A DNA stretch of 56,061 nt from Bacteroidota bacterium (GTDB lineage Bacteria > Bacteroidota > Bacteroidia > AKYH767-A > OLB10), in NCBI GenBank assembly GCA_016717725.1, contig JADKFA010000021.1, positions 1 through 56,061 of the forward strand. The letters run 5' to 3'. The position numbers and the translations under genes were made by a program. Shown piece after piece: positions 35,989-44,035 of the stretch; position 1 is the stretch's first letter; every line of letters starts with the position of its first letter. The notes below the pieces were generated by a model. That model was given only the letters and a program-made list of their open reading frames with translations. It was not told where the DNA came from and made no database searches.

Positions 35989-38237
35989 AAAACAGCTTTA
36001 GATGTATATTGCTCATGGTGATATTCCCATTTATTTCGAATGGACAATTACCCTACATGTTCCGCGATACAAGCATCGCAGTATTTCACGGAAGTACTCG
36101 ATTGCAAAATCCTTGGGCTAGTGGAATGAACACGCCAATTTTTGCAGAAATAGATTTGAATGGTGATAATAGAATGGACTTGATAGAATTTGATGCGCCT
36201 AGTTTTCGTGTGAATCCATTTATTAATTTGATGCAAGCTAATCTCTCCTCTTATGTATATGCACCTGAATATCGTTCTAAATTCCCAACGGATTTGGAAG
36301 GTTGGGTGCGAACTTTTGATTTTGATTTTGATGGCGACATGGATTTGTTTTCATATTATGGAGGTGGAATTTCAATGTATCGAAATGATTATTCATCAGG
36401 AATGGGATTGTTTTTTACACCAATCACAAATTCTATACAAACACATTATGGCGGATTTCAAACAAATATTTATGCTTCTCGTGTAAATGCTCCTGCATTG
36501 AGTGACCTCGATAATGATGGAGATATGGATATTTTGGCATTTAGCATTAGCGGATCCTGGGTGGAACATCATGAAAGTTTTTCCATGGATTCTACAGGCA
36601 CAGCAGGGCAAATGAAATTTCATTATATCCCTGTTTGTTGGGGTTATTTTGTGTTGGCAAATAATTCAAATGTTGCTGTACTTCCTCCTGTCTTACCAAC
36701 TTGTCCATTAATTGCTGCAAATCCCTACCGAGCTTATTTTGAACAAGAGAAAGAGATAAGTAATGAAGGTAGCCAACTGTACAATTCTAACAAGAGTATG
36801 CGGCATGCTGGATCATCGTTGGTAGTATATGATAATGATGGCGACGGAGATAAAGACGTGTTGAATGGCGATATATTAGGAAGTAATTTATTGTTTTTGG
36901 AAAATTGTGGTACTCCTGATTCGGCATGGATCTGTGCGCAAGACTCTACATTTCCTTCCTATAATATTCCAGCTGTTATGCTTGATGTTGCAGGCCCGCA
37001 CTATTTTGATGGCAATAATGATGGTAATAAAGATTTAATTGTTGCTAATTTTTTTCCAACAGGTGAAGATTATAATAATGTTAGTTTTTATAAAAACACA
37101 ACAAATAATCAAACGAATGTTTTTAGTAAACAAACAAATAGATGGTTAGTTGACGAAATGATTGAGGTAGGCACTGGTGCTCATCCTGTTTTTTTCGATG
37201 TGGATCAAGATGGGAAATTGGATTTGTTAATTGGAAATGATTTTTATTTTAATCCAGTAAACTCAATTGCTAAAGTTTCCTATTATAGAAATACAGGAGT
37301 AGGTGCTAAGGCTGAATACACATTAATAACAGATGATTACTCTTCATTATCAACATATCTATTGACTGCAATTTATTTGACTTTCGGAGATGTGGATGGA
37401 GATAATGATCCAGATATGATCGTTGGTCATTCGGATGGTGGTCTTATTTATTTTCAAAACTTAGCGGGCGCAGGTAATCCTTGCCTCTTTGTCCTATCGC
37501 AAGTGAATTATCAATCAATAGATGTTGGTGATAATGCGGTTCCACAATTAATTGATGTAAACAGAGATGGAAAATTAGATTTGTTAATTGGCGAAAGAGC
37601 TGGAGTTTTGAATTATTATGAAAATACAGGAACTTTTGCTAGTCCAATTTTTAGTTTTGTTTCAAACAATTTCGGAAATGTGAATGTCGCCAAAGGTGGT
37701 GCTTTTGCTGGATTTTCGGCTCCCGTATTATTTGATAAGCTAGGTAATTATGAATTATTAGTAGGATCGTTAAGCGGCTACATTTATCATTTCGGAAATA
37801 TTGATGGGAATTTATCGGGAGCTTTTACGTTATTAGATTCAATGTTCCAAAATATTTATGAGCCACAACTTGCTGTACCTGCAATGGCTGATGTGGACGG
37901 CGATACAGCGTTTGATTTAGTAGTGGGAAGTTTGTCAGGAGGAGTGGTATTATACACCCAAAATCAATCGCTATCTATAAATTCAGAAGTGGAAGAGAGT
38001 GTCTTTTTTAATCTTTATCCAAATCCAGTTCATTTGAACTTAGTCTTAAATTTTGAAAAGGAAAGTTCCACAAGAAAATTAATTGAAATTGTAGATATAA
38101 CAGGTCGACTTATTTACACTATCCAAAGTAATCGTCAACAAATAAATTTAGATGTTTCTAAGTGGGAAGTTGGTACTTATTTGTGTCGAGTGAGTGATTC
38201 AAAAAGATCGTTTACCCAAAAATTTATTAAAAATTAA
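35985..38237 (+). CDS. FG-GAP/VCBS-repeat T9SS cargo protein B
   Basis: The protein has about 750 residues. ATG at 35985 was chosen because it overlaps the upstream TGA (ATGA) and gives a clean signal peptide (MKNSFRCILLMVIFPFISNG); an ATG four codons earlier is possible. Repeats match protein A in order: DFDFDGDMDLF, DLDNDGDMDIL, DNDGDGDKDVL, DVDQDGKLDLL, DVDGDNDPDMI and DVNRDGKLDLL. The sorting domain is FNLYPNPVHLNLVLNF ... VGTYLCRVSDSKR. The pair arose by tandem duplication, and both copies keep the motifs, so they may work as partners. Confidence 0.9.
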   Translation: MKNSFRCILLMVIFPFISNGQLPYMFRDTSIAVFHGSTRLQNPWASGMNTPIFAEIDLNGDNRMDLIEFDAPSFRVNPFINLMQANLSSYVYAPEYRSKFPTDLEGWVRTFDFDFDGDMDLFSYYGGGISMYRNDYSSGMGLFFTPITNSIQTHYGGFQTNIYASRVNAPALSDLDNDGDMDILAFSISGSWVEHHESFSMDSTGTAGQMKFHYIPVCWGYFVLANNSNVAVLPPVLPTCPLIAANPYRAYFEQEKEISNEGSQLYNSNKSMRHAGSSLVVYDNDGDGDKDVLNGDILGSNLLFLENCGTPDSAWICAQDSTFPSYNIPAVMLDVAGPHYFDGNNDGNKDLIVANFFPTGEDYNNVSFYKNTTNNQTNVFSKQTNRWLVDEMIEVGTGAHPVFFDVDQDGKLDLLIGNDFYFNPVNSIAKVSYYRNTGVGAKAEYTLITDDYSSLSTYLLTAIYLTFGDVDGDNDPDMIVGHSDGGLIYFQNLAGAGNPCLFVLSQVNYQSIDVGDNAVPQLIDVNRDGKLDLLIGERAGVLNYYENTGTFASPIFSFVSNNFGNVNVAKGGAFAGFSAPVLFDKLGNYELLVGSLSGYIYHFGNIDGNLSGAFTLLDSMFQNIYEPQLAVPAMADVDGDTAFDLVVGSLSGGVVLYTQNQSLSINSEVEESVFFNLYPNPVHLNLVLNFEKESSTRKLIEIVDITGRLIYTIQSNRQQINLDVSKWEVGTYLCRVSDSKRSFTQKFIKN

Positions 38238-38686
38238 TGCTCATGAATAAATCTGTTATGAATACGAAAAGAATAATTCTCAGAGCAATCATTCTGATGA
38301 TATGCGTTACATTTATTCAATGTAAGGATAAGAAAAAAGAGGAAGAAGATAATTGCTCTGAAGGAAGAACAGGACAATTAACAATGATGTTTAAAATGGT
38401 GCATCACAGTCGACCCATACCAGGTTGCAGAGTTTTTATTAAATATAATCCGTGTGAGTTTCCTGGCCCAGATACCACAAAATATGATTACGCTGTGAGT
38501 GCAGAATGGAATTCAGCATATGCAAGCATTGATAGTTTGAACTGTGGAAGATATTATGTGTATGCTATTGGCATCGATAGTTTGTTAGATCCAAGTGATT
38601 GGATTTGTGTAGGTGGATTACCATTTAATACTTCGATGGTGAGTGGTCTTGATTCTATGAATGTATATATTACAGAAGGAGATTAA
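38237..38686 (+). CDS. Small lipoprotein of unknown function
   Basis: The protein has 149 residues and its start overlaps the upstream stop (TAATG). A basic start and hydrophobic run end in a lipobox (VTFIQC), then a Lys/Glu spacer (KDKKKEEEDN). The mature part has a predicted beta-sandwich look (GQLTMMFKMVHHSRPIPGCRV, SLNCGRYYVYAIGI) with five Cys after the lipobox. The mature domain resembles small transthyretin- or carboxypeptidase-regulatory-like folds by pattern only; this is a guess. It is translationally coupled to protein B and to the next gene. Confidence 0.75.
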   Translation: MLMNKSVMNTKRIILRAIILMICVTFIQCKDKKKEEEDNCSEGRTGQLTMMFKMVHHSRPIPGCRVFIKYNPCEFPGPDTTKYDYAVSAEWNSAYASIDSLNCGRYYVYAIGIDSLLDPSDWICVGGLPFNTSMVSGLDSMNVYITEGD

Positions 38687-40170
38687 TGAAGGCAAATAAT
38701 TTATTTCTGATTGTTGTTTTCTTGTTGCTTCAGGGATGTAAGTATGACAAGTATGAAGCGCTTGTGCCTTCAAATAATGGATTTCCACCCCAAGTAGAAA
38801 AAATTATTATTGGTAAATGTGCAACTCCCGGATGCCATACAACGCTTAGCAAAAATGCTGCTGCAGGATTAGATTTGAGTTCTTGGGATGTCACCTTCGA
38901 TGGAACAAGCAACGGAGCAGTGGTGATCCCTTTTCGTTCAGATTTTAGTACACTCTGTTATTTTACTAATGTGGATAGTACTCTCGGGTTAGTAGTGTTG
39001 CCAACAATGCCTGTAAATGAACCGCCACTTTCAAAAGCAGAGTATGAAATATTGAGAGATTGGATTGATGCGGGTGCTCCAAGCAAAGAAGGGGAAGTAA
39101 TGTTTGCCGACGATCCTTTACGCCATAAATTTTATGTTGCAAATCAAGGTTGTGACGTAGTTTCAGTTTTTGATGCTGATAAAAGAGTTGCTATGCGGAT
39201 GGTAAATGTTGGACAAAATCCAGGAGCATCTCCACCCGAGTCGCCACATAATATTAAGGTAACTCCTGATGGCCAATATTGGTTGGTGGTTTTTTTGAAT
39301 TCCGATATTGTTCAAGTCTTTAGTACCGTAACGGATCAATTGGTAAAAACAATTCCTATTGGAAATGGAATTGCAGGTGGATGGAATACGATTACGATTT
39401 CAAATGATTCAAAAAAGGCTTACTCTGTTGATTATAACGGGGGAAGAATTGCATTTATCGATATTGATGCTGGCACGTCAAACACGGTGGGACCATTTCC
39501 CATCACTGGAAATCCAACTCCGAATTTACATGGTATAGCACTAAATCAAAATAATGATACTTTGTATGTTACCTGCCAAGACATTAGTAAGATCTTAAAA
39601 ATTCCAATTAATGATTTAGTGAGTTACGAAGACGTCAACATCAATCCAATTGGGTCTTGGCAGTTGCCATTCCCAATGCGTCCTCATGAAATTATTTTTA
39701 GTCCCGATTATTCGAAATATTTTGTGACATGTCAAGACACCAATGTGAATCAGGTTCGCGTGTTTAACACCAGCAATGATCAATTAATACAAGTGATTCC
39801 CGTCGGAAAAGTGCCGTTAGAATTTGCAATGGCGCCTTCTTATGATTTGCTTTTTGTTACAAATACTGAAGATGATTTTTTTCCGAATATGAGAGGGTCT
39901 ATCAGCGTTATTGATATCAATTCGTTAACCGAAGTAAAGAAAATTAAAGTGGGTTGGCAGCCGCATGGTTTAGTGGTCGATGAAAAGAAACAAGTTGTGT
40001 ATGTTGCAAATCGAAATGTAACTGGTGGAATTGCTCCTCATCATGCAGCTTCTTGTTCTGGTAAAAATGGTTATTTAAGTATCATCAATTTAAATACGCT
40101 CGATAAAGATCCTGATTTTAATCCTGAAGTGAGTGTGGATCCTTATGCCATCACTGTACGACCTAAGTAA
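38686..40170 (+). CDS. Lipoprotein with c-type haem-like motif and YncE-like beta-propeller
   Basis: The 494-residue protein has a lipobox (FLLLQGC). Residues 40-140 form a cytochrome-like domain with KCATPGCHTT, a C-x4-C-H motif, then LPTMPVNEPPLSKAEYEIL with a Met candidate axial ligand and RDWIDAGAP, as in Planctomycete-type cytochrome c domains. Residues 150-490 have repeated propeller blades: KFYVANQGCDVVSVFDAD, HNIKVTPDGQYWLVV, HEIIFSPDYSKYFVTCQD, HGLVVDEKKQVVYVANR. Haem binding by C-x4-C-H is unusual but known in some cytochromes. The start overlaps the upstream stop (TAATG). A redox or metal-handling role is inferred. Confidence 0.82.
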   Translation: MKANNLFLIVVFLLLQGCKYDKYEALVPSNNGFPPQVEKIIIGKCATPGCHTTLSKNAAAGLDLSSWDVTFDGTSNGAVVIPFRSDFSTLCYFTNVDSTLGLVVLPTMPVNEPPLSKAEYEILRDWIDAGAPSKEGEVMFADDPLRHKFYVANQGCDVVSVFDADKRVAMRMVNVGQNPGASPPESPHNIKVTPDGQYWLVVFLNSDIVQVFSTVTDQLVKTIPIGNGIAGGWNTITISNDSKKAYSVDYNGGRIAFIDIDAGTSNTVGPFPITGNPTPNLHGIALNQNNDTLYVTCQDISKILKIPINDLVSYEDVNINPIGSWQLPFPMRPHEIIFSPDYSKYFVTCQDTNVNQVRVFNTSNDQLIQVIPVGKVPLEFAMAPSYDLLFVTNTEDDFFPNMRGSISVIDINSLTEVKKIKVGWQPHGLVVDEKKQVVYVANRNVTGGIAPHHAASCSGKNGYLSIINLNTLDKDPDFNPEVSVDPYAITVRPK

Positions 40171-40230
40171 CCTATTTCAGAAGATGCTAAATACGAATTA
40201 GTCGAAATGCGAATTTGATGCCTGTATTTA

Positions 40231-40641
40231 ATGAACCATTTTTCGAAATTTAATTCTAAAAAGATTATTGTCTTCGACGGCTACTGCAACTTCTGTTCTT
40301 GGGGAGTTCAGTTTTTGTTGAAGAGAGATAATCAGAATATGTTTTTATTTTCTGCCAGTCAGAGTGAAAGAGGGAAGCTCTTATTGGCTCACTATTCTAT
40401 CCTAGAAGTTGAAAGTGTATTATACATTCGGAAAGGTGTTTTGCTGAAATCTTCTTCCGCTGTACTATACATACTTCGGGATTTAGGATATCCATGGAGA
40501 ATATTTTATGTGTTTATCCTGATACCAAAATTTATTCGAAATACAATTTACAATGCGTTTGCGAAAATTCGTTACACGCTTTTTGGTCGAAGGGCAACAT
40601 GTAGATTGCCCAATGAAAATGAATTAAAGCGATTTCTTTAA
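40231..40641 (+). CDS. DCC-family thiol-disulfide oxidoreductase-like protein
   Basis: The protein has 136 residues with the family signature VFDGYCNFCSWGVQFLL (DGxCxxC) near residue 16 and the later SSAVLYILRDLGYPW and RATCRLPNE segments. A membrane-like hydrophobic region follows (IFYVFILIPKFI). The thioredoxin-like fold and CxxC suggest a redox role; family substrates are not known. It lies 60 bases after the propeller lipoprotein on the same strand and could be the tail of that operon. Confidence 0.88.
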   Translation: MNHFSKFNSKKIIVFDGYCNFCSWGVQFLLKRDNQNMFLFSASQSERGKLLLAHYSILEVESVLYIRKGVLLKSSSAVLYILRDLGYPWRIFYVFILIPKFIRNTIYNAFAKIRYTLFGRRATCRLPNENELKRFL

Positions 40642-40668
40642 AAACAAAAAAGCCTGTTTATAAAACAT

Positions 40669-40698
40669 AAAAGCCTGCGACTTTAGTCGCAGGCTTTT
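40669..40698. terminator. Bidirectional terminator
   Basis: AAAAGCCTGCGACT pairs with its exact complement across a two-base centre (40669-40682 with 40685-40698), with an A run on one side and a T run on the other. It serves the DCC gene and the convergent mdh. Confidence 0.9.
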
Positions 40699-40712
40699 GT
40701 GTAATCGAAATA

Positions 40713-41654
40713 TTATTTAGCCGTAACCGACATATTATCCAATACACTCATCACTTCTTTAACCGCGATAGAAGATTTTGATAACAGTTCTTTTTCGTCT
40801 TTGTTTAGTTTAAGTTCGATGATTTCTTCGATACCATTCTTACCTAATTTAACAGGAACACCTAAGTAAACATCCTTCTCACCATATTCACCCTGCAACC
40901 AAGCGCAAACTGGGAAAATTCTTTTTTGATCACGTACAATGGCTTCCACCATTTGTGCAGCAGCAGCTCCTGGAGCATACCATGCTGAAGTGCCCATTAA
41001 ATTCACTAATTCTCCACCGCCCGATTTGGTACGTTGAACAATTTTTTCAAGTTTATCAGCATCGATTAATTCAGTAACTGGAATTCCAGCAACCGTGGTG
41101 TAACGCGGAAGTGGAACCATCGTATCACCATGTCCACCCATCAATACTGCTTGAATATCTTTTGGAGAACAATCTAATGCTTCAGCTAGGAAGGCTCGAT
41201 AACGAGCAGTATCTAAAATACCAGCCATTCCGAAAACACGCTTGGAATCAATTCTTGCAGTCAAATAAGAACAGTATGTCATTACGTCAAGAGGGTTGCT
41301 AACCACAATGATGATTGTATTAGGACTGTACTTAATAATTTGTTCTGTCACCGACTTCACAATGCCTGCATTGGTTGCGATTAAATCATCGCGACTCATA
41401 CCTGGTTTACGAGGAAGTCCAGAAGTAATCACAACTACTTCTGAATTTGCTGTAGCACTATAATCATTCGTCACTCCTTTAATACGTGTATCGTACATAT
41501 TAATAGGTGCCGTTTGCCACATATCAAGGGATTTTCCTTCAGCTGTGCCTTCTTTGATGTCAAGTAAAACTACTTCGTTTACTAATTCGCGCTCTGCTAT
41601 AACATTTGCGCAAGTTGCGCCAACGTTACCGGCGCCTACTACTGTTACTTTCAT
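40713..41654 (-). CDS. mdh: Malate dehydrogenase (LDH-like type)
   Basis: The enzyme interconverts malate and oxaloacetate with NAD in the citric acid cycle. It has 313 residues. The nucleotide-binding loop is VTVVGAGNVGATCANVIAE, with Asp in VVLLDIKEG for NAD preference. Substrate arginines are in SGLPRKPGMSRDDL, and the catalytic pair is Asp/Arg in GILDTARYRAFLAE with His in MGGHGDTMVPL. It is the LDH-like tetrameric class found in many Bacteroidota. It follows gyrB on the same strand, separated by two palindromes. Confidence 0.95.
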   Translation of the reverse strand: MKVTVVGAGNVGATCANVIAERELVNEVVLLDIKEGTAEGKSLDMWQTAPINMYDTRIKGVTNDYSATANSEVVVITSGLPRKPGMSRDDLIATNAGIVKSVTEQIIKYSPNTIIIVVSNPLDVMTYCSYLTARIDSKRVFGMAGILDTARYRAFLAEALDCSPKDIQAVLMGGHGDTMVPLPRYTTVAGIPVTELIDADKLEKIVQRTKSGGGELVNLMGTSAWYAPGAAAAQMVEAIVRDQKRIFPVCAWLQGEYGEKDVYLGVPVKLGKNGIEEIIELKLNKDEKELLSKSSIAVKEVMSVLDNMSVTAK

Positions 41655-41672
41655 TGGAATGATGGTTTTTAA

Positions 41673-41730
41673 AACCTAGGGTTAAAACCCTAGGTTGTGT
41701 TGGTTTATACCTAGGGTTAAAACCCTAGGT
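41673..41730. repeat. Two copies of a 22-base palindrome (CCTAGGGTT...AACCCTAGG)
   Basis: ACCTAGGGTT-AA-AACCCTAGGT occurs at 41674-41695 and 41709-41730, spaced 13 bases apart. It lies between the gyrB stop and the mdh start. Each can fold into a 10-pair stem; together they can form alternative pairings. Confidence 0.88.
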
Positions 41731-41742
41731 TATGATGTGATT

Positions 41743-43716
41743 TTATGCGTCTACTTTTGCGTACTTGGCGTTTTTCTCGATGAACTCTCTGCGTGGTGGA
41801 ACATCATCACCCATCAGCATGGAGAAAATACGGTCAGCTTCTGCTGCACTGTCAATGGTAACTTGACGTAAAGTTCTTGTATCAGGACGCATGGTGGTTT
41901 CCCACAATTGTTCTGCATTCATTTCTCCAAGACCTTTATAACGTTGGATATTCACTGAACTTTCTTTACCATCACCTGCAATTTTTTTAATTGCTTCCTG
42001 ACGTTGCTCTTCTGTCCAGCAGTACGTTGATTCTTTTCCTTTCTTCACTAAGTAAAGTGGAGGCGTTGCGATATAAACATATCCTTCTTCTATTAATTCC
42101 TTCATGTGTCGGAAGAAGAAAGTTAATATCAATGTTGTGATATGACTACCATCGATGTCGGCATCGGTCATGATAACCACTTTATGGTAACGTAATTTGA
42201 GAATGTTTAATGCACGCTCATCTTCTGGTGTTCCTTTACTAACACCTAAGCCCGTAAAAATATTTCGGATTTCTTCATTGTCATAAATTTTATGATCCAT
42301 CGCTTTTTCAACATTGAGAATTTTACCTCTCAGGGGAAGAATTGCTTGGAAATTACGATCTCGGCCTTGTTTTGCTGTTCCACCTGCGGAATCTCCCTCG
42401 ACAAGGAAAATTTCACATTTACTAGGATCTCTTTCTGAACAATCGCTCAGTTTTCCTGGGAGCCCCGTTCCTGTGAATGCACCTTTACGTTGCACCATTT
42501 CACGCGCCTTACGAGCTGCATGACGAGCTGTTGCTGCTAATATTACTTTATTAACAATGCTTCTTGCTTCACGTGGATGTTCTTCCAAATAATTATTCAG
42601 CATTTCAGACACAGCTTGATCAACCACACCCATCACTTCGTTATTTCCTAACTTGGTTTTGGTTTGCCCCTCAAACTGTGGCTCTTGAACTTTTACAGAA
42701 ATAACGGTGGTTAATCCCTCTCTAAAATCATCTCCACTAATATCAAACTTTAATTTAGAAAGTAAACCCTCTTTATCAGCGTAGTTTTTAAGCGTTCGTG
42801 TTAATGCACGACGGAAACCTGCTAAGTGAGTACCACCTTCATGAGTATTAATATTGTTTACATACGAATGTACGTTTTCATTAAAAGAAGTGTTGTATGA
42901 CATGGCCACTTCAACAGGAGTACCTGCTTTTTCACCTTCCATGTAAATCACATCATCAATTAATTTTTCACGTGTTGCATCTAAGTACTCTACAAATTCA
43001 ACAAGTCCACGTTCACTATAAAATACATCTTTATTGGTAGGTTCACCTTGTGCATTTAACTCTCGCAAATCAGTAAGCGAAATACGAATCTTTTTATTCA
43101 AGAAAGATAATTCACGCATACGAGTTGCAATTGTGTCATAGAGATAATCGGTAGTGATGAAAATAGTATGGTCTGGTTGAAATGTAATTTCAGTTCCAGT
43201 AAGTTCTGTAGTACCAATTTCCTTTACAGGATATAAAGGTTTTCCTTCTGAATATTCTTGTTTGTAGATTTTTCCATTGCGATGGATGGTCGCCACTAAA
43301 AGTGAAGACAATGCATTTACACAACTCACACCAACACCATGTAGTCCACCAGAAACTTTATAAGAGTCTTTGTCGAATTTACCTCCAGCATGTAGAACTG
43401 TCATTACAACTTCTAATGCAGATCGTTGTTCTTTCGCATGGAAATCGGTTGGGATTCCTCTTCCGTCATCTCTTACTGTAACACTATTTCCAGGGTTAAT
43501 ATAGACCTCGATGTTTTTACAATGGCCTGCTAAAGCCTCATCGATGGAGTTGTCAACCACCTCATAAACGAGATGGTGTAAACCTTTCACACCAATGTCG
43601 CCGATGTACATGGCTGGTCTTTTTCTTACCGCTTCAAGACCTTCTAGGACTTGTATACTATCGGCAGAATATTCGTTTTGTTTTAGCTCTTCTTTATCCA
43701 AGACTTGTTCGCTCAT
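41743..43716 (-). CDS. gyrB: DNA gyrase subunit B
   Basis: This is the ATPase subunit that supercoils DNA with GyrA. It has 657 residues, the short form without the proteobacterial insert. The ATPase part shows YEVVDNSIDEALAGHC, VRDDGRGIPTD and SGGLHGVGVSCVNALS. The transducer and TOPRIM parts show LVEGDSAGGTAKQGRDR and MTDADIDGSHITTLI, and the tail has YKGLGEMNAEQLWETTM. A -7 element precedes it at 43752-43759. The gene is intact, in contrast to several neighbours. Confidence 0.96.
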   Translation of the reverse strand: MSEQVLDKEELKQNEYSADSIQVLEGLEAVRKRPAMYIGDIGVKGLHHLVYEVVDNSIDEALAGHCKNIEVYINPGNSVTVRDDGRGIPTDFHAKEQRSALEVVMTVLHAGGKFDKDSYKVSGGLHGVGVSCVNALSSLLVATIHRNGKIYKQEYSEGKPLYPVKEIGTTELTGTEITFQPDHTIFITTDYLYDTIATRMRELSFLNKKIRISLTDLRELNAQGEPTNKDVFYSERGLVEFVEYLDATREKLIDDVIYMEGEKAGTPVEVAMSYNTSFNENVHSYVNNINTHEGGTHLAGFRRALTRTLKNYADKEGLLSKLKFDISGDDFREGLTTVISVKVQEPQFEGQTKTKLGNNEVMGVVDQAVSEMLNNYLEEHPREARSIVNKVILAATARHAARKAREMVQRKGAFTGTGLPGKLSDCSERDPSKCEIFLVEGDSAGGTAKQGRDRNFQAILPLRGKILNVEKAMDHKIYDNEEIRNIFTGLGVSKGTPEDERALNILKLRYHKVVIMTDADIDGSHITTLILTFFFRHMKELIEEGYVYIATPPLYLVKKGKESTYCWTEEQRQEAIKKIAGDGKESSVNIQRYKGLGEMNAEQLWETTMRPDTRTLRQVTIDSAAEADRIFSMLMGDDVPPRREFIEKNAKYAKVDA

Positions 43717-43751
43717 TATCAGTTAGTTATGCTAATTTCTTGTTTGGTTAA

Positions 43752-43759
43752 CAAAGATA
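43752..43759 (-). promoter_or_regulatory. -7 element (TATCTTTG) for gyrB
   Basis: TATCTTTG on the minus strand fits TAnnTTTG and lies about 36 bases before the start at 43716. Confidence 0.55.
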
Positions 43760-44035
43760 CGGATTTTAATGCTTTTTAAAGGCTTATTTTTGATTAGTTG
43801 TTGATAATCTATCAAACTGTTGAAAACGTTTGTCACGCTCCATTTTTAATGGATTGATTATGTTAAATGAAGGCTGGATGGATATGGGTGTTTTGTTGGT
43901 AAATGAAATAATGATTGAATTTATTACTTAAATTGGGTTAAAACGATGAGTTTTTCAATATTGAATTAGAGAAATTACTGGTGTTGGAAAAGTATGTTTA
44001 TTTGGATTAAATTATTTTTGAGGAAGATTAAGGAA
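43760..44035. other. Intergenic stretch between gyrB and the metallophosphatase
   Basis: AT-rich sequence between divergent genes. A purine-rich AGGAAGATTAAGGAA lies just before the ATG at 44036 and may serve in initiation. No gene, repeat or strong hairpin was seen. Confidence 0.5.
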
